Positions 25,601-39,100 of a DNA stretch of 64,000 bases are shown here, one piece after another. The notes beneath the pieces are model-generated. The model did not search any database and was not told where the DNA came from. It saw only the letters and a list, made by a program, of their open reading frames with translations. How positions within the stretch are numbered: the stretch's first letter is position 1; the number at the start of each line of letters is the position of its first letter. Made by a program: the position numbers and the translations under genes. The stretch comes from Apteryx mantelli (lineage: Eukaryota > Chordata > Aves > Apterygiformes > Apterygidae), in NCBI RefSeq assembly GCF_036417845.1, contig NC_089980.1, forward strand, positions 117,205,169 to 117,269,168, given 5' to 3'.

Positions 25601-26287
25601 TTCTAGAAATCCCATTCCTTGCCCTATTTATCTCATTCATTTTCTGTAGAGAAGACTAAACATTTTATAGAAAGTTGTGATTCACTAAGCCCAAAATGTT
25701 TATATTAAAGCAAGAATTTTGATATATTTTTCCTTAGAGAATGGCCATGGGAGTCTCAGCACTGCAGCATTTCCCACCACAACTGAGCATGTGGTCCACT
25801 TCCTTGTTCTAGTAGAAGAAACCTGTGAAAGACCACAGTGATCTCTGAGATAGCATTAGATGTGCTCTACATTTTTAGTATCTGTTAAGTTCCAGCAGTG
25901 ACTTAAGCTGGGCAGCTTTTCAAAAGCTGGTTGCAAAGAAGACAGCAACACACACAAAAATCACTGCTAATCACACAGCTCCTTTAAATGTAACTTGCAA
26001 GTTCTGTAGCTATTAGACCAAAAAACAGTGAGAATATTCACAGGGATGTTTGGAATGGTTTTGAAATTGGGCCAAAATAGATTTGACAGCTTTACATACA
26101 AATAATCAATAAACACAGAAAAATCCCAGCTGGCATATGAGTAGTCATGAATTTCAGAAAGGAAACTTAAATCTATTGAATAAATTTGTCCAACTTTATC
26201 CATCATGGACACAATTCCTAATGTTTAAAGAAATACATATATCAGTCAAACACCCAAACCCTACAGATATCAGCTGCAGAGCACAGT

Positions 26288-26883
26288 TCCTAGGGTGCAT
26301 TAGGAAGAGTATTGCCAGCAGGTCGAGAGAGGTGATCCTCCCCCTCTACTCAGCCCTGGGGAGGCCACATCTGGAGTACTGTGTCCAGTTCTGGGCTCCC
26401 CAGTACAAGAGGGATGTGGCACTACTGGAGCAAGTCCAGCAAAAGGGCTACAAAGGTGATTAGGGGACTGGAACATCTCTCTTATGAGGAAAGACTGAGA
26501 GAGCTGGGCCTGTTTAGCTTGGAGAAGAGAAGGCTGAGAGGAGATCTTATCAATGTGTACAAGTATCTGAAGGGAGGGTGTCGAGAGGATGGAGCCAGAC
26601 TCTTTTCAGTGGTGCCGAGCGACAGGACGCGAGGCAATGGGCACAAACTGAAACACAGACAGTTCCATCTGAACATGAGAAAAAACTTCTTCACTGTGAG
26701 GGTGACAGAGCACTGGAACAGGTTGCCCAGAGAGGTTGTGGAGTCTCCTTCCTTGGAGATATTCAAAACGCGCCTGGACGCGATCCTGTACAATGTGCTC
26801 TAGGTGACCCTGCTTGAGCAGGGGGGTTGGACCAGATGATCTCCAGAGGTCCCTTCCAATCTCAACCATTCTGTGATTCTGTG
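26288..26883 (+). mobile_element. CR1 LINE, 5'-truncated, RT C-terminus and 3' tail
   Basis: This 596-bp copy encodes the end of the CR1 reverse transcriptase, starting at the LGCIRKS segment and continuing through [18 protein letters not shown] and [20 protein letters not shown] to the stop codon near 26,803. The short 3' UTR and two ATTCTGTG tail units end at 26,883. Compared with the 53.8-kb copy it has one extra A at 26,441-26,444, which shifts the frame, so the protein is split over two frames. It is a non-mobile remnant inserted in the plus orientation. No target duplication is obvious, as expected for CR1. Confidence 0.95.
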
Positions 26884-29811
26884 CCAGAAGTCATAACATA
26901 TGAAGCCCATGATCTTATGACTAAGATTTTTATCACTTCTATAGTAATAATTTGGATGAAATCATGATTGCTGCCTTCCTAAGGTTTTGTTGTGTCTATG
27001 AAATACTTAGAAATAGCTAGCAATCTCTCAGTCTTCCTTAAAAGTGGTCTTTCCTTATGTAATCTATAAAGAACTGACTAAAGACAACCTATGTACTTCC
27101 TATATATATTAATCTAGCCCTGGAAGAGATCTTGAATGGTCTCTCTAGCAGAGCTACTGGCCATATAATTCTGTATATTACCCTTCCGCAGAAGGAACCA
27201 GTGCTCCTCACTGCTAAGGGGCCTGGTCATTTTCTATGTTTTTTCAAGGGCTTGAAGTCTTTCCTATACAGCTTAACATATGGGTTTGCAATTCACTTCT
27301 TGATGGACATGTGACAGTTTGTCCTATCACTTTCTAAGGATTCTTGTTCAGCTCAGATATAAAAAGCAAATATCTTCCAAGCCTAAAAAGGAGCCTGCAA
27401 TCTGATCTGTACATATTTACAGAGAGGACATATAGACTACATTGCCTGTGCTTGATTTGGGAGTTAGCAAGTGCTAGTGAACATTTCCCAGCCAGCACAT
27501 GAGAGTGCACCCTGTTTGGCTAATAACAGAGTTGAATAGTTTTGATATGGTCAAATCATGTCAAGTGAGTCTCAGGACCAGAGAATAAGGATGAGCACAT
27601 GAATGTAAACGAGTATCCAATACAAATGTACTTCATTGGCTATTTGACCTTCTCCAGATACTCACTGTAACATGCAACAGTTTTATACATATACTAATTT
27701 TGAGTTTGACTGAACCTATTTGATAATTTTCAGCCTTGGTTAAGGGAGATGAGTAAGTTCCTCTTATACTATAGAGTTGTGTTTTAACTAAGCTTGGGAA
27801 CACCTGTGTTGTAATTGGATTCTGTGACATGTTTTTTTACATTGTGAAATCATGCCATGTCTAACAAAACTAATAAATGCCCTTCCCTTTAGATTTCAGA
27901 GTGCTTCAAAATACACCCCAACATCACCTGAGCTTGGCATAATAACAGAATAACATTCCCTATAGTCTTGAGATGACCTGATTACAAGTTCTTTATAATT
28001 CCTGATTTATAGGAATTTATCGTGAAAGTGATAAAGGATTTCTTCTAATCTGATTGATTCTGAAGATTAAATAACATCTTGGATAATGAGAGTAAAATGG
28101 CTTAACTCTTCTGTATAATTATATCAGTTCCAAAGCTATTCAAAACAAATAAACATAAGTCCCAGTATTCAAGGTTCGTTAGGTTTATGTTGCAACAGCT
28201 ACATTAAACAAAATTACAGATGCAGTCAGATCTTATCATGCTGGTGTTGAAGCAACAGCTCTGGACAGAATCACAGAGTTATTCATACTGTGGAGTTTTT
28301 CTGGGAATCAACGGTCCAGATTTCTTTAACAAATATGTCAACTCCTACCCCACAAACATTTACTCATGTGACAGTAAGATGTTCAGCCCTAGCTTGAGCT
28401 GGTATATCCACTTCAAATTTCTGATGGAAACAATAGGAAAGCAGCTCTCGGAGAAAGGAAGACAAACATCTTGCTGTTACCTCCTCCTATGTAACACTCC
28501 GGTGCTGCCTTGTTTGGAAGAATGACAAAGAGCAAAGTTCACAGAAAGTGCAGCTCTGCTGCTGGGACCGGCTCCTGCAGGTCTTGAGGGGCTGCTAGAC
28601 TGCAAGGATTCACATGCAAATCTTATTTCCTGCACTGAGAAAGACGAATCAGTGAGCAGAAAAGAACTGGAAGCATTAGAGAGTTTAATAATTTATTCCA
28701 TTTAACCATTCAGTATCCAAACAGGAATTTACCTGTCATCAAATAGCCATCTACTTATTTCTTACTATTTTGCACCTTTGCAAGTACAGCTGGCAGATGA
28801 GCCTTAGTTATGACATCCTCTCTGTAAAACAGCACATATTTTTAACACTTCCTAAGATATCTTTTATAGAGCAAAATAAAAAGGGGAAAACTACCTGATT
28901 TTCCAAAGTAGATTTCCAAGGCTTTTGGGGGGTTTATTATAAGAGTCTGAGCTGCATGTTAGAGAGTGATGTAAAATGATGTTCAGGAGTCCTGGGAAAA
29001 GGGACAGGGGGAAACAGCTACTGGAGCTCTTGGCCTGGTCTAAAAATCAGTGGAAATTGCACTGGAGGATCCTCTGTGATTTGGATCAGATATCCAGAGC
29101 GATTTCTGTGAAGGTTGCTTTTGAGGGGGAAGGGCTGTGGAATCAGACAGGGTAACGCGCGTAACGGTGCAATGAACTAGAAGAAGAGGCTAGAATTAGT
29201 GGCGAGATGAAACAAGGGATGTGTTGTGACCTGCCAGGTAGAAGAGGGCTGTGGAGGGAAGACAAGCACTCATCCCCCGGCCGCCCATGCTTGCCCTGAG
29301 GCGGAGGGCTCCAGCCACCCCTCTCCTTGACAGATGTTTCTCCTGGGCACTGCTCAGACAGATTTCATGCCAGGAGCCCCTCCAGCAGGCCGTACGGACC
29401 AGGCTGCACCACATCTAGCTCCTTCTGCCCTTGGCTCTACCCCAACCTGTTTTGCACCCTGCAAGCTCTCACGACACACCCTTGGGCAGGCAGCTCTCAG
29501 GCAAGTTCACCCTTGTGGACTGCAGTACAAGGCTCACACTGCAGATATTTTGGTCTGCCCCAGCGGTATTTATGTCTCAGGAGGAATAGCACAGGAGTCC
29601 AGAGCAGACGGGCCCGGGAGTGACGCAGATAGCCAGGAGCTGCAGGGTGGGAACGGGTGATCTGCCTTCTCCTGGCACCTCACAGCCTTGGGAACTGGGG
29701 TTGCCTCCTGGAATGGATGCATTTGACAGCACTGATGTCACCTACAAGCAAACTTAGGCTCAGAAAAGGGGGATAAGTGCAATTTGCACACATTATAGGG
29801 CAACAGGAAAA
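26884..29811. other. Noncoding AT-rich interval
   Basis: I see no gene, RNA or recognisable transposon here. Around 29,200-29,660 the sequence is somewhat GC-richer with overlapping open frames of about 100 codons in two plus-strand frames, none with a recognisable domain. Confidence 0.5.
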
Positions 29812-29895
29812 TTTAGGTTAGAAGGGACCTCAGGAGGTCTTTAGTTCAACATCCTGCTCAAAGCAGGGTCAGCTATGAGGTCAGACCAGGTTATA
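29812..29895 (-). mobile_element. Old CR1 LINE tail fragment
   Basis: Read on the minus strand the sequence contains the CR1 3'-UTR words TGACCCTGCTTTGAGCAGG and ACCTCCTGAGGTCCCTTCTA, a form of the tail distinct from the GATGATCTCCAGAGGTCCC version in the three other tails of this window. It therefore belongs to an older or different CR1 subfamily. The octamer tail is eroded and nothing codes. Confidence 0.8.
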
Positions 29896-32800
29896 CACTA
29901 GAAATAAAAATAGTATTGCAGGGAAGGATTATATAAAGACCATATTGATTTTTCCAGAACAAGAGGAATAAGACAAAAATGTTAATAGCTGATAATTTTA
30001 TACTTTCCTTTTACACTTATTTCCATTTTTATCTTAATCCATTTGTTTAAATTTCTATCTAGGTTTTAGGCTTCTCATTTGTATATTTTATTGATTTTTA
30101 AAGCACCTAAAATGTGTTTGGGCATAAAATAAATTATAACTAATATTAAAATCAACGGACTTAAAAAGAAATTTGATATCCTATTTGTTTACAGTATAAA
30201 GTAATTATTTACCCCCACTGAAAGTCAACTTTTACTGGAGAGAAAAAAAATAACCTCTGTTTATTGTTCACTGGCTATGAATAGAAAATCTCTATTATTT
30301 TAGTAACAACCAACAGTAAAGAGAGACCAGTAATGTAAGCCTAACTGAATGCATCTGTCATTATTAAAAGTTCAAGAATAACTACAGATAGTAATTACAA
30401 AATGGCTTTAAATTTCTTCTTAGAAAATACCCTTCATAAGCACATTTTCTAACCCTGTCCCAAAAAATGAAAAAACACAAAATAAAACCACATAAAGATA
30501 TTTTAATGACTCAACTATATTTTTGTGTACTATGCTTTCATTTTATTTATTCCTTTCACTTTTTTAGCAGCACTGTGTTCAACTCCTTATGGAAGTAAAG
30601 AAATTAAGAATCAAACAAACAGAAGTGATGCAGTTTTAGAAAAAACAACCGTCTGAAATCCTTTGGTTTAAGACTGGTACTAAAAAATGACTGAACAAGT
30701 AGTTTTCATTATTTCCATTTCATGTTATCAGGAAAAAACAAAGTTCCAAACAGCCAAGAGACAAGTCTCCTGATAAGGGGGCTTTGTGCACCATTTGTGT
30801 GTGTTTCTCCCAAGGACCCCCAACTTACAGCGGTGCCAGTTTGATCCTTCCGATTTTCCAGCAGTGAGCATCATGTCCAGACTGAACTAGAGCACTTTCC
30901 AGAGAGGGGCAGATGGTATGTAAACAGGCACTAACCGATGCTAAATCTGAGTATCCTCTTGACTCTTTTGAAGTCAGTGTGGGTTATGGGCATTGCCACC
31001 TTGTGCAGCCAGCCCTGGTATGCGTGTGTGGGGGCGGATGGGTTGGCGCTCAGATCAGCACCGTTTCTTTTCTTGGGCTAAGCCTTCCCGAGGCTCAAGG
31101 AGAGGAGTCTGGCTGTTGCAAAGCTTTCCTGAAGCCGACAGCTCTGGGGAGAGCCGGAGGCTCCTAGCACGTGGGGTGGGAGTGCGTGGGAGCAGGGCAG
31201 TGGTGCAGGCCAGCCGAAGTGCTGGTGGGGGGACTGCACTTGCCCCCACCTGGGGCCCCACAGATCCAGCGCTGCCCCTGGCCCTGTGTGCTGTTTGGCA
31301 GGACGTGGACCTGCCCTCTGATCCGATTTCAGCAAAGCTGACGTTTGCTGAACCGTTTGTGACTCATTTGATTCTTGCACAGACTTGCTGAGAGCACCAG
31401 AGTCATCTGTGAGGCCAAAATGTTCCCAGGTTCTCTTTTCTCCTTCCTTCTTACACCTGCTGCTTCAGCAAAGTTAGATTATATGAGCATGGCGAGGGTG
31501 AAGAGAAAGGCTCTAGATGGTGAAAAATTACAGCGTGTTTTCCTCATAGCTTTTCATCCAATGTATCAGGCAATGCTGTTATAAACAGCTCCAGTTCCCA
31601 GTGTCTTCCGTTCAGAGATAAGGACACACAGCACCATGCAAGTTTGTTAGCTCAGAGATATGATCACTCAGGAAATAAAAATAACTTGCATCCTGTCAAG
31701 TTATCCAAAGACACTGATGCTCCCGGAACCTTTACAAAGCATTTTGAAGGAACCTAATACTGTAAAAAGCTTAACCTATCATTTGACTAATCATAATTAT
31801 TTCATTTTAAAATAATTTAAATAATTAATAAAGTATAATTTAATCATTATTTAACCTTTTTAGAATCTTAAAAGTACTCTAGACAAAGTATGCACACATT
31901 TGTTTACTACTGGCTTATTTGAAAGATGCTTTTATTCTGAAAATGTTATCTAAGCACTTCTAACACTGAATATATAAACAGATATGGCAAGTCAAATAGC
32001 CAGGTTGCTTTGAATTTTAAGGTCAACACTCTTCCTTTTATGCTTTTATATTATTCTTTGAACAGGCTGAAATTATACATAGTTCACTAAGTTTCCTTAA
32101 CGTGTTTTAAAAGTATTTAGGGATTGAAAAGGGGTGATTGGCAAGGATGTCAGCTGGAAAAATCAGCTTTCAATTTCCACACTGCACTACAGAGTACAGA
32201 AAAAAGAAAGGAAACAAGAAAACCTTTTCTTTTCTAGTCAAAGAGGACAGGTAACAGACAATGTTTTTAATGAACATTTAAATCATCTCACACATAATTT
32301 GAAGTGGCCATGCTCCCAAATCCTTCTGCTATCAGAGTTGTTATGTAGTTTGGGCCTTGTATTTCTAGTTGGGATGGAGAAATACAGTATTAATGAAGTT
32401 CACCTCTTGATAAAGGGCAAAGCATGAAGGCTGTGAAACACATAAATCCCATCTTACCTTCCAAATAGGGCTTAAAAACCACCTAAATCAGTGCTGACCT
32501 CTGCACCAAAGAACACATTTTCTTCCACATGAATATGAATTTTCCTTCCCTTTCTTTTTAAACCAGGCTACCCCTTTATTTGAAATATTTCTTTTCTGCT
32601 TCACACTGTCTAATTGAAAGCAATGGTGTATACTGTACACATTTGAAATCTGGCCTATGACCACTGTTTACATAGCACATAGTTCTGTGTAACTCAACAC
32701 CAGCAATCATGGCAAAACCAGTGGAAGTGGAGACTACGCTCATTAGCACAACAGCAAGATTGTGCTTTCTTAACTAGCAAGACATAGCTGTTCATCCCTG

Positions 32801-33587
32801 TTTTTAACCTGTGGAGCTTGAGACAGAGGTAAGGAGAATTAGATTATTGCCAAAGTCATCAGACAAAAGTTTCACGCCGGGGAAAGCTGAAATGCACTTA
32901 CCAACATCCGTGATTTTATCTCAGTCAGAGCCCATAACCTCCACTGCCCATCCTTCCCACTCCCTTCACCCTCTCCTCTCACCCACTCTGCTACTGCTTT
33001 CCTTCTCTTCACACTCCGTGTGTGTCTTTCTCTCTCCTGTTTTTTTGCCAAGCCTCTAACAGACTAAAGGGGAAACATCCTCACCCATCATGCCTGTGCT
33101 AATTGGAGCCTGATGAGAGGCATTTGCTGGCCCTTCCATGTTCTCCTGCAGCTTCTGGCCTCCCAGCTGGGCCTCTGGCTGGCAGCCAGGTTCCCGAGTT
33201 GCTCAGCCCTGCCCAGGAGCAGAGCAGATGTTCGGTCTGCTCGCCCGTGGAGGACGGCTGGCAGAGGTCACTGCCCTGGCACAGGGCGGCTCATGCTCAG
33301 TGCCACCCTGCCTGGCCACTGCTAGTCCTTGACCTTGATCCCTCTCCACAGGGAGGGTCTCAAGCTGGAGCAGAGATGATCATTTTTCTCTCTTTGAGCA
33401 AAAATTATCAGTTTTGGCCTGATCATGGTGTTTAACACAGGAACCTTCCACAAACCGATATTGAAAAATTTTTAGTGCAAAGACCTAATGTTTCCCTGAA
33501 AATGACTTTTTCACTTTTAAACAGCAGCATGGAATCTAAAAAAAAGATGTATATCCTATCACTAAGGGCAAGAAGGGTATACTACTC

Positions 33588-33616
<29 letters not shown>
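33588..33616. repeat. (CA)n microsatellite
   Basis: About fourteen uninterrupted CA units. A degenerate GT-rich stretch follows at 34,030-34,092. It is a simple repeat and a likely polymorphic marker. Confidence 0.95.
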
Positions 33617-33618
<2 letters not shown>

Positions 33619-34860
33619 CAGTTGTAGTGATAATCCACTGGTGTGTCTACATTAATTTCAGTTCAGTTCAGGTGTGGGTTTTTGAGGCAAATCTCCTGAG
33701 CATCTCCTTTTACTGCACTTTGATTTGCATTTTAGAGTGGTCTCAGATCTCCTGGACTGTATTCTCTTTGATAAAGCTAAACCAGAGCACAATACATCCC
33801 AGCTGCTGATGGGCGGTCCACGGGACCCAGTGCAGAGCTAGTTTAAATGCATGTATAGTGTGGATGGCAGGCCCATAGATCTGCTCCCGTTGCACTGCAT
33901 TAGTTGCTAGCATAGACACAGCCCATGTATTGCACAGAGTGGGAGTGGGCTCTCCCCAGCATGGTGGTATGAAACTGAACTCCAGCCACTAATTTTAGGC
34001 CGCCTGACAGAGCTTGTCATCCCTCTCCAAACATGTGCGTGTGTAAGTATGTGAGCGTTGATGTGCGTACATGTGTGAGTGATGTGTGTGCCCTACACTG
34101 ATGAGAGTGCATCTGCAGATTCGCTCCAGAGGCTGCCACAGCTTCGTTCCAGCTCCGTTGCTAGAAGTCTTCTGTAACCTTTAATGCACTGTTTATAGAA
34201 CAGATTGTGGCCATTTGTTCTGTGGTCACTGAGCATACACACAGTAGGGTCTGTGACAACTGTGTTAATTAGGGCCTGATCTCAGCTTCCTAGCAAGCCA
34301 GCAAAAGCAATGCTACATCAAGTACAATGAGTTTTCCCAAGCATGTGGTTTGGAAGGGCATATGAGTTAAAGAGGGAAAGGCCTGCTGTCACTTGGATTT
34401 TTTAGCTTTAAATGTCTCAATTGACTTTAATCAGTTTATCACTTAACTATATCAAAGTAGCTCAGTTTAGTGGAAGGTACTGAATGCTCCTTCCGAGCAA
34501 TGCTTGCTTTTAGCTATCCATGCAGTGCTCTGCTGGAATTCGACCAGCAGAAATAATATCTGATGGACTTGTGGAAAGCTTACTTAAAGTATATTATGTT
34601 GTCAAGCCAGATTTGTAAACTAGCTCTTTCCAAACAGGGGCTGTGTGTTTGATCTTAAATCTTCAAAACTTGGCGTGTAAGCTGAAGGGAAAAAAAAACA
34701 TCACTTAGTCTTTGTCAACATCTCCATTGTGTTCTGATAAGCTTTCAGAGCAGAAGAGTCTGAAACCCTGTGATTAATATATTTTAAATAATCAATTATT
34801 TATCCATATGCAGTGACTCCATCACTGGATTCATCTCACCTAACTGTAGGGGCAGGGTTC

Positions 34861-35250
34861 AGCATGAGACAAAATCTAAGTGTCTACATGTTGGTGCCTA
34901 GGTGCTAGGAGTCTCAGTTCCTAGACTGGAAGTCAATGGAAGTCTAGTCAACACAATCACTAGAGAGTGACGTAGGTCACCCTAAAGTCCATCTCAGTTC
35001 AGTTGCTTAGATGTAGGCATCTTCTGCCATTTGAGATGCTCATTTGATCCCTCCCATTGAGGGTTATCCCACGTGGTCTCCAGCTGCTGTTCTGGAAGGG
35101 CATTGGTGCCCCATGGGATATATGTCACATTTGCTGCCCCACAAGGCCACTTCATACATCCTGTCATGTCTCAAACAGCACCAGGTGCCTATGCTTAGGC
35201 AACTGAATTCCAGGGTAACTGTGGACTTCTACGTCTGAACTAGTTCTCCT
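34861..35250. repeat. Possible ancient interspersed repeat
   Basis: The stretch is rich in the words GTGCCTAGG, AGGTGCCTA and TTAGGCAACTGAAT, and has AAGTCAATGGAAG near its left part. The last 14-mer recurs exactly near 59,020. Such phrases are typical of old dispersed repeats in bird and reptile DNA, but I cannot name the family and the boundaries are rough. Confidence 0.3.
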
Positions 35251-35917
35251 GTGCCATTCCCCTGTGCTCCCCAGTTGCCTGCTAGTGGTATCTATTTTAT
35301 TATGAGATGAAATGTGCCTTTGGTATACCTCTTTTACTCCCTCAGGGCTGCCCAGGTGACTGGCTTTTATGCAAATGTCTGCAGCTTGTTCTGGGACCCT
35401 GCCTGCTTTAGAAGGATGCATGCAGAAATGCGCAGAGGATAATATTGGGTGTAGTCCTGGTGTTATGCTGGGAAGTCTCTCTGAGTCACGCTATGCTCCC
35501 CACACTACCGCTCCTATAATGTAACTACACTTTGCCCTTTGGTCAGGACTTTTGGCAATTTTGTAATATATGCTTGACTGATACTGCTGCCAAGTTCAGG
35601 AAGGGTGTGGTGCAAGCATAGCTAGAACTCTCCCACCACAAATTTCTGAAAAAATTCAGGCAACGGAACAAAATTCAGCAACTAACCATAACAACTGTAT
35701 TATGTTAATTGATGTTGTTTTCTGTCCTGGATTATCCTGAGCTTAAAACAGAACTGACAATTCTTACACAGTCTTGCAGCCTACAGACTGTGTAAGTATT
35801 ACAGTAATAATGCCTATCTGAGGGCTTTTGAATCTGCTGCCTACCTCCTTCTCTGCTTCGCGTTTTCAGCCAAGGCTGACCAGCCTGGAAGTCCCCTCCA
35901 GCTTTTCACTCCTTCTA

Positions 35918-36182
35918 AGGGTATGCCTGCATGGAAAAGCTCTCGTGTAGAAAACTAAGGTGTGAATTTACAGTGTAAATAGCAGAATAAGTATCTCTCC
36001 ATTTGGACAATTTTGTTCCCCGTCCTGGGCATGTCTGCACTGATGGCTACAGTGAGCAGTTTGTTCTCTCTGTCTGTGCTTGGTTTGGCCAGATATGGAC
36101 TAGCTCTACTCTGGAAGTCACGTAACCACATTATTGCAGTACTGTGTCTGAGCTAGGATGCCAGTCTGTGTAGGTATGCCCT
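35918..36182. mobile_element. Degenerate DNA-transposon-like element (MITE)
   Basis: The left end reads AGGGTATGCCTGCA. The reverse complement of the right end reads AGGGCATACCTACA, an 11-of-14 match, giving terminal inverted repeats around a 265-bp noncoding element. A third related word, GGGCATGTCTGCACTG, starts at 36,027 in the left-end orientation, so a nested or partial second copy is possible. Ends of the type AGGGTATGTCTACAC are familiar from nonautonomous DNA transposons of reptiles and birds. I cannot assign a superfamily, and no clean target duplication is visible. Confidence 0.5.
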
Positions 36183-39100
36183 ACAAGTTCTGTACGTACT
36201 AGTTCAATTCATTTTCAAAATGCATCAAGCTAAATAAGACAGAACTTTTAGGACAGATTATCCACCTGACACTCATTACATATTTGTCATTCTGGACCAC
36301 CTCCTCCTAAAGACAGACCCTAGTGAAGATCTCCAGGCTTTGTGCTTCTGGAGGATATTGAAAGGCATGACTTGAGTCAGTTCTTGCGTCTAAGGTGGAT
36401 CATTACCTTCTTCTCAGCCTGTCACTCTGCTGAGTTATCAATCAATGTGACTTAGAACTACTCAGATTAAAACAGTGGTTGGGAATTTACCGGGATCGTA
36501 TTCCTTTCCTAAGAATACCAAGAAGCCATGGTTCATTGGGGAAAAAAAAAAAAAAGAAAAGTTGAATGAGTGGTTGAAGTAAGATGTTTCAAGGCAAGTT
36601 CCTGTTTTATTCTCCTTGTAAAGTGGTTGTGTCAAAAAAGGTGAAGGGTTGGGGGGGGGAAGGCTGCTCCTGCATAGCCTTACTTTATAACCAACTGATC
36701 CATAGTCAGTGATGCAGCAGACATGAAAAAAAGCTTGAGATATTTGTTCATTTTTGTGGTGATGGCCTGACAGCAGATATAACAGACCAGTTTGTGTTCC
36801 TACATCTTAGCTTGTGGTAGGCTTTGAGGAATCACAATCTCAGTGTTTATTCTGGTTATTTATATTTTTAGATATGTTGCAGTGACAGTGAGTACAAGAC
36901 TATCTTTCTCTTCTGTCTGTTATGTCTCCACCGTCAAGGCTTAATTTCCATCTTTTTGTCCTTGTTTGCTGAAAGGACTTTTTTTCCACCTGCTTATTCA
37001 GTTACACCATGAGACAGGTTCAAGAAGAAAAACTTGTGATCCAGCCGGGCTGCATATTCTAGCTCACACTCAGAAACTGGTGCTTCTACTGCTATGATGC
37101 CCCCTTTGCCGTCTGTCTTGCAGTCACTGAGTGAATAGCAGTTTTCTTGCATGTTTTTTTCCATGTGGTGGTTATAGCAACATAGTGTTCCCATCCATAC
37201 ATTTACAGAAATAAATTATGCCAATGTAATTATCTTTTTACTAGCATAACTGTGTGAATGCTTGGGGACTGTTGCATTTTCATGTTATTAATTTCTAAAC
37301 CCATATGCTTTAAACATATATAAAAAAATTTTTTTGGAAAAAGAGTGAGAGTCCAAAGCCTCTTACTTTTTATCTTCATCACTAAGTTTATGCACATGAA
37401 TGTATTATCTTTTTGGGAGCTGAGACACCTTGACTGATTTCATACCCCACAAAAGGTTAGGCAGTAAAATTTCGGGTATGCTTTCAAACATGGGAAAGTT
37501 ATATTTTTAAGAGTCAGTTTCTTCACCTGTCAAATGTGGGTCCTAATAGTTGCTAATAGCAATTAAAGGCTTTGAGATTTTAGTGTGCAATACAGTTCAG
37601 GCCAAATTTCTCTAACGTGTCTTATCAGAAACCCAGCTGAGAGACTTGGGATATTCATAACATGAAATGCTAATAACACAGAATAAATGCATCAGAACAA
37701 AAGCAAAACGTTGTAGTTATCATTACTGAGCAATAATTATTGAAACGTACCAAATACCCTTGTTTGTTACATCAATGTTTTATCCTTTTAGGTATGCTCA
37801 TATATCTAACAGGGTTCTGCTTTTTAATACAGGATACATTATAGCTGCTTGCATACACTAAGTGCTTGTACAGTCACTGATTATTTTACATTTTGCCTTA
37901 AGCTCAAGCACAGCCTTTTCTCTTCAGGTTACTGTGATCCTGGGTTCCTCGTACAGCCAAAACTGTTGCAGAAGCCAGCATCATACAGACTACAATATGT
38001 GGCATATTATTTAATATGTATTATATCTTCCTACTTTGAGCCAATATTTATGTTATCATCTTCACTATGTCTCCTTCAATATATTGATCTTCCTGAGAAA
38101 ATGTATTTTTTTGCAAGATATCTGATCCCTTATGGCTGGCTGTTTGAATAGCTGGGTTCCCAATGATGTGTTAATGGTCTTAAAGCACTGTCAGCATGGT
38201 GCTCTTTTCTTCACATACCATTCCATTTTCAACTCTCCATAACTCTTTGAATTTGGATCTCATAGCTGAGAAAATCCTGTGACAAACAGAAGATCTTTAG
38301 GTGGCAAAAGGCACAGATAATTAACATCTTTAAAGACATTTTGAGTGAGTATATACTACAACAAAGCAAAGAAAAATGCTAGGAGCTGTCAGTTTGCTAA
38401 TCATGGTTTATTTGACCAAGGTTATTAATGACATTCTTTAGAGAGTTAATTCCTCACTTTTCTTTAGCTAAAGCCTAACTAGAACTTATGGCCACGAAGA
38501 ATCCACTAATTCTTTTTTCACACACAAAAGCAATATACACCTTTAAATAGGGTGCAGACACATGCAAATCATATCATGGTGACAGATATTTAAGCAGATC
38601 TCCCTATTCCTCCTAGAGGTTGCTTAAATTTGACAGTATAATATAGCCCATAATTAAGCAAGATGAAAAACAGGCTCTTTTCTCAGCCAAATTCATAAAT
38701 GACATATATAATGGTATAATGATGGTGTAAGTTACACACAAGTGATTGGCTGTGTGAAAGTAGAAGGCTTAATTTAATGAACATAGAGGGATGGTTTGTA
38801 GGAGAAGAAGCAGCTGAAAATGAGTGTAATAAAAACATATGAAGGACAGTACTTGTTTAAACCAAAGATCCAAGTAGCCCAGTATCCTGCTGCTAGTAAT
38901 AGATGATTAGGGAGCACATACAGGAACCTGACAGTTATGCTGTGATATGTCTCCCTCTGGTATAAGCAAACTTGCTTTCATTAAGTTATAGATTGCCAGC
39001 ACTGTGCTTCTCTTTAATTGGTGCATCCCTTGCTGACCATGTAGCTTTCTCTAGACTACCTAGAGATTCTCTTGAGCAACATTATTTTTTATCAGACAAA

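Larger units (their letters stand above)
19900..26287. other. Noncoding flank upstream of the FAM110 gene
   Basis: GC content falls off by about 20.2 kb and the sequence becomes ordinary AT-rich DNA. It includes TA microsatellites at 20,533-20,552 and 22,568-22,612 and a short inverted repeat at 22,516-22,563. The open frames of 60-130 codons have no recognisable domains. I see no exon or RNA gene. Confidence 0.5.
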
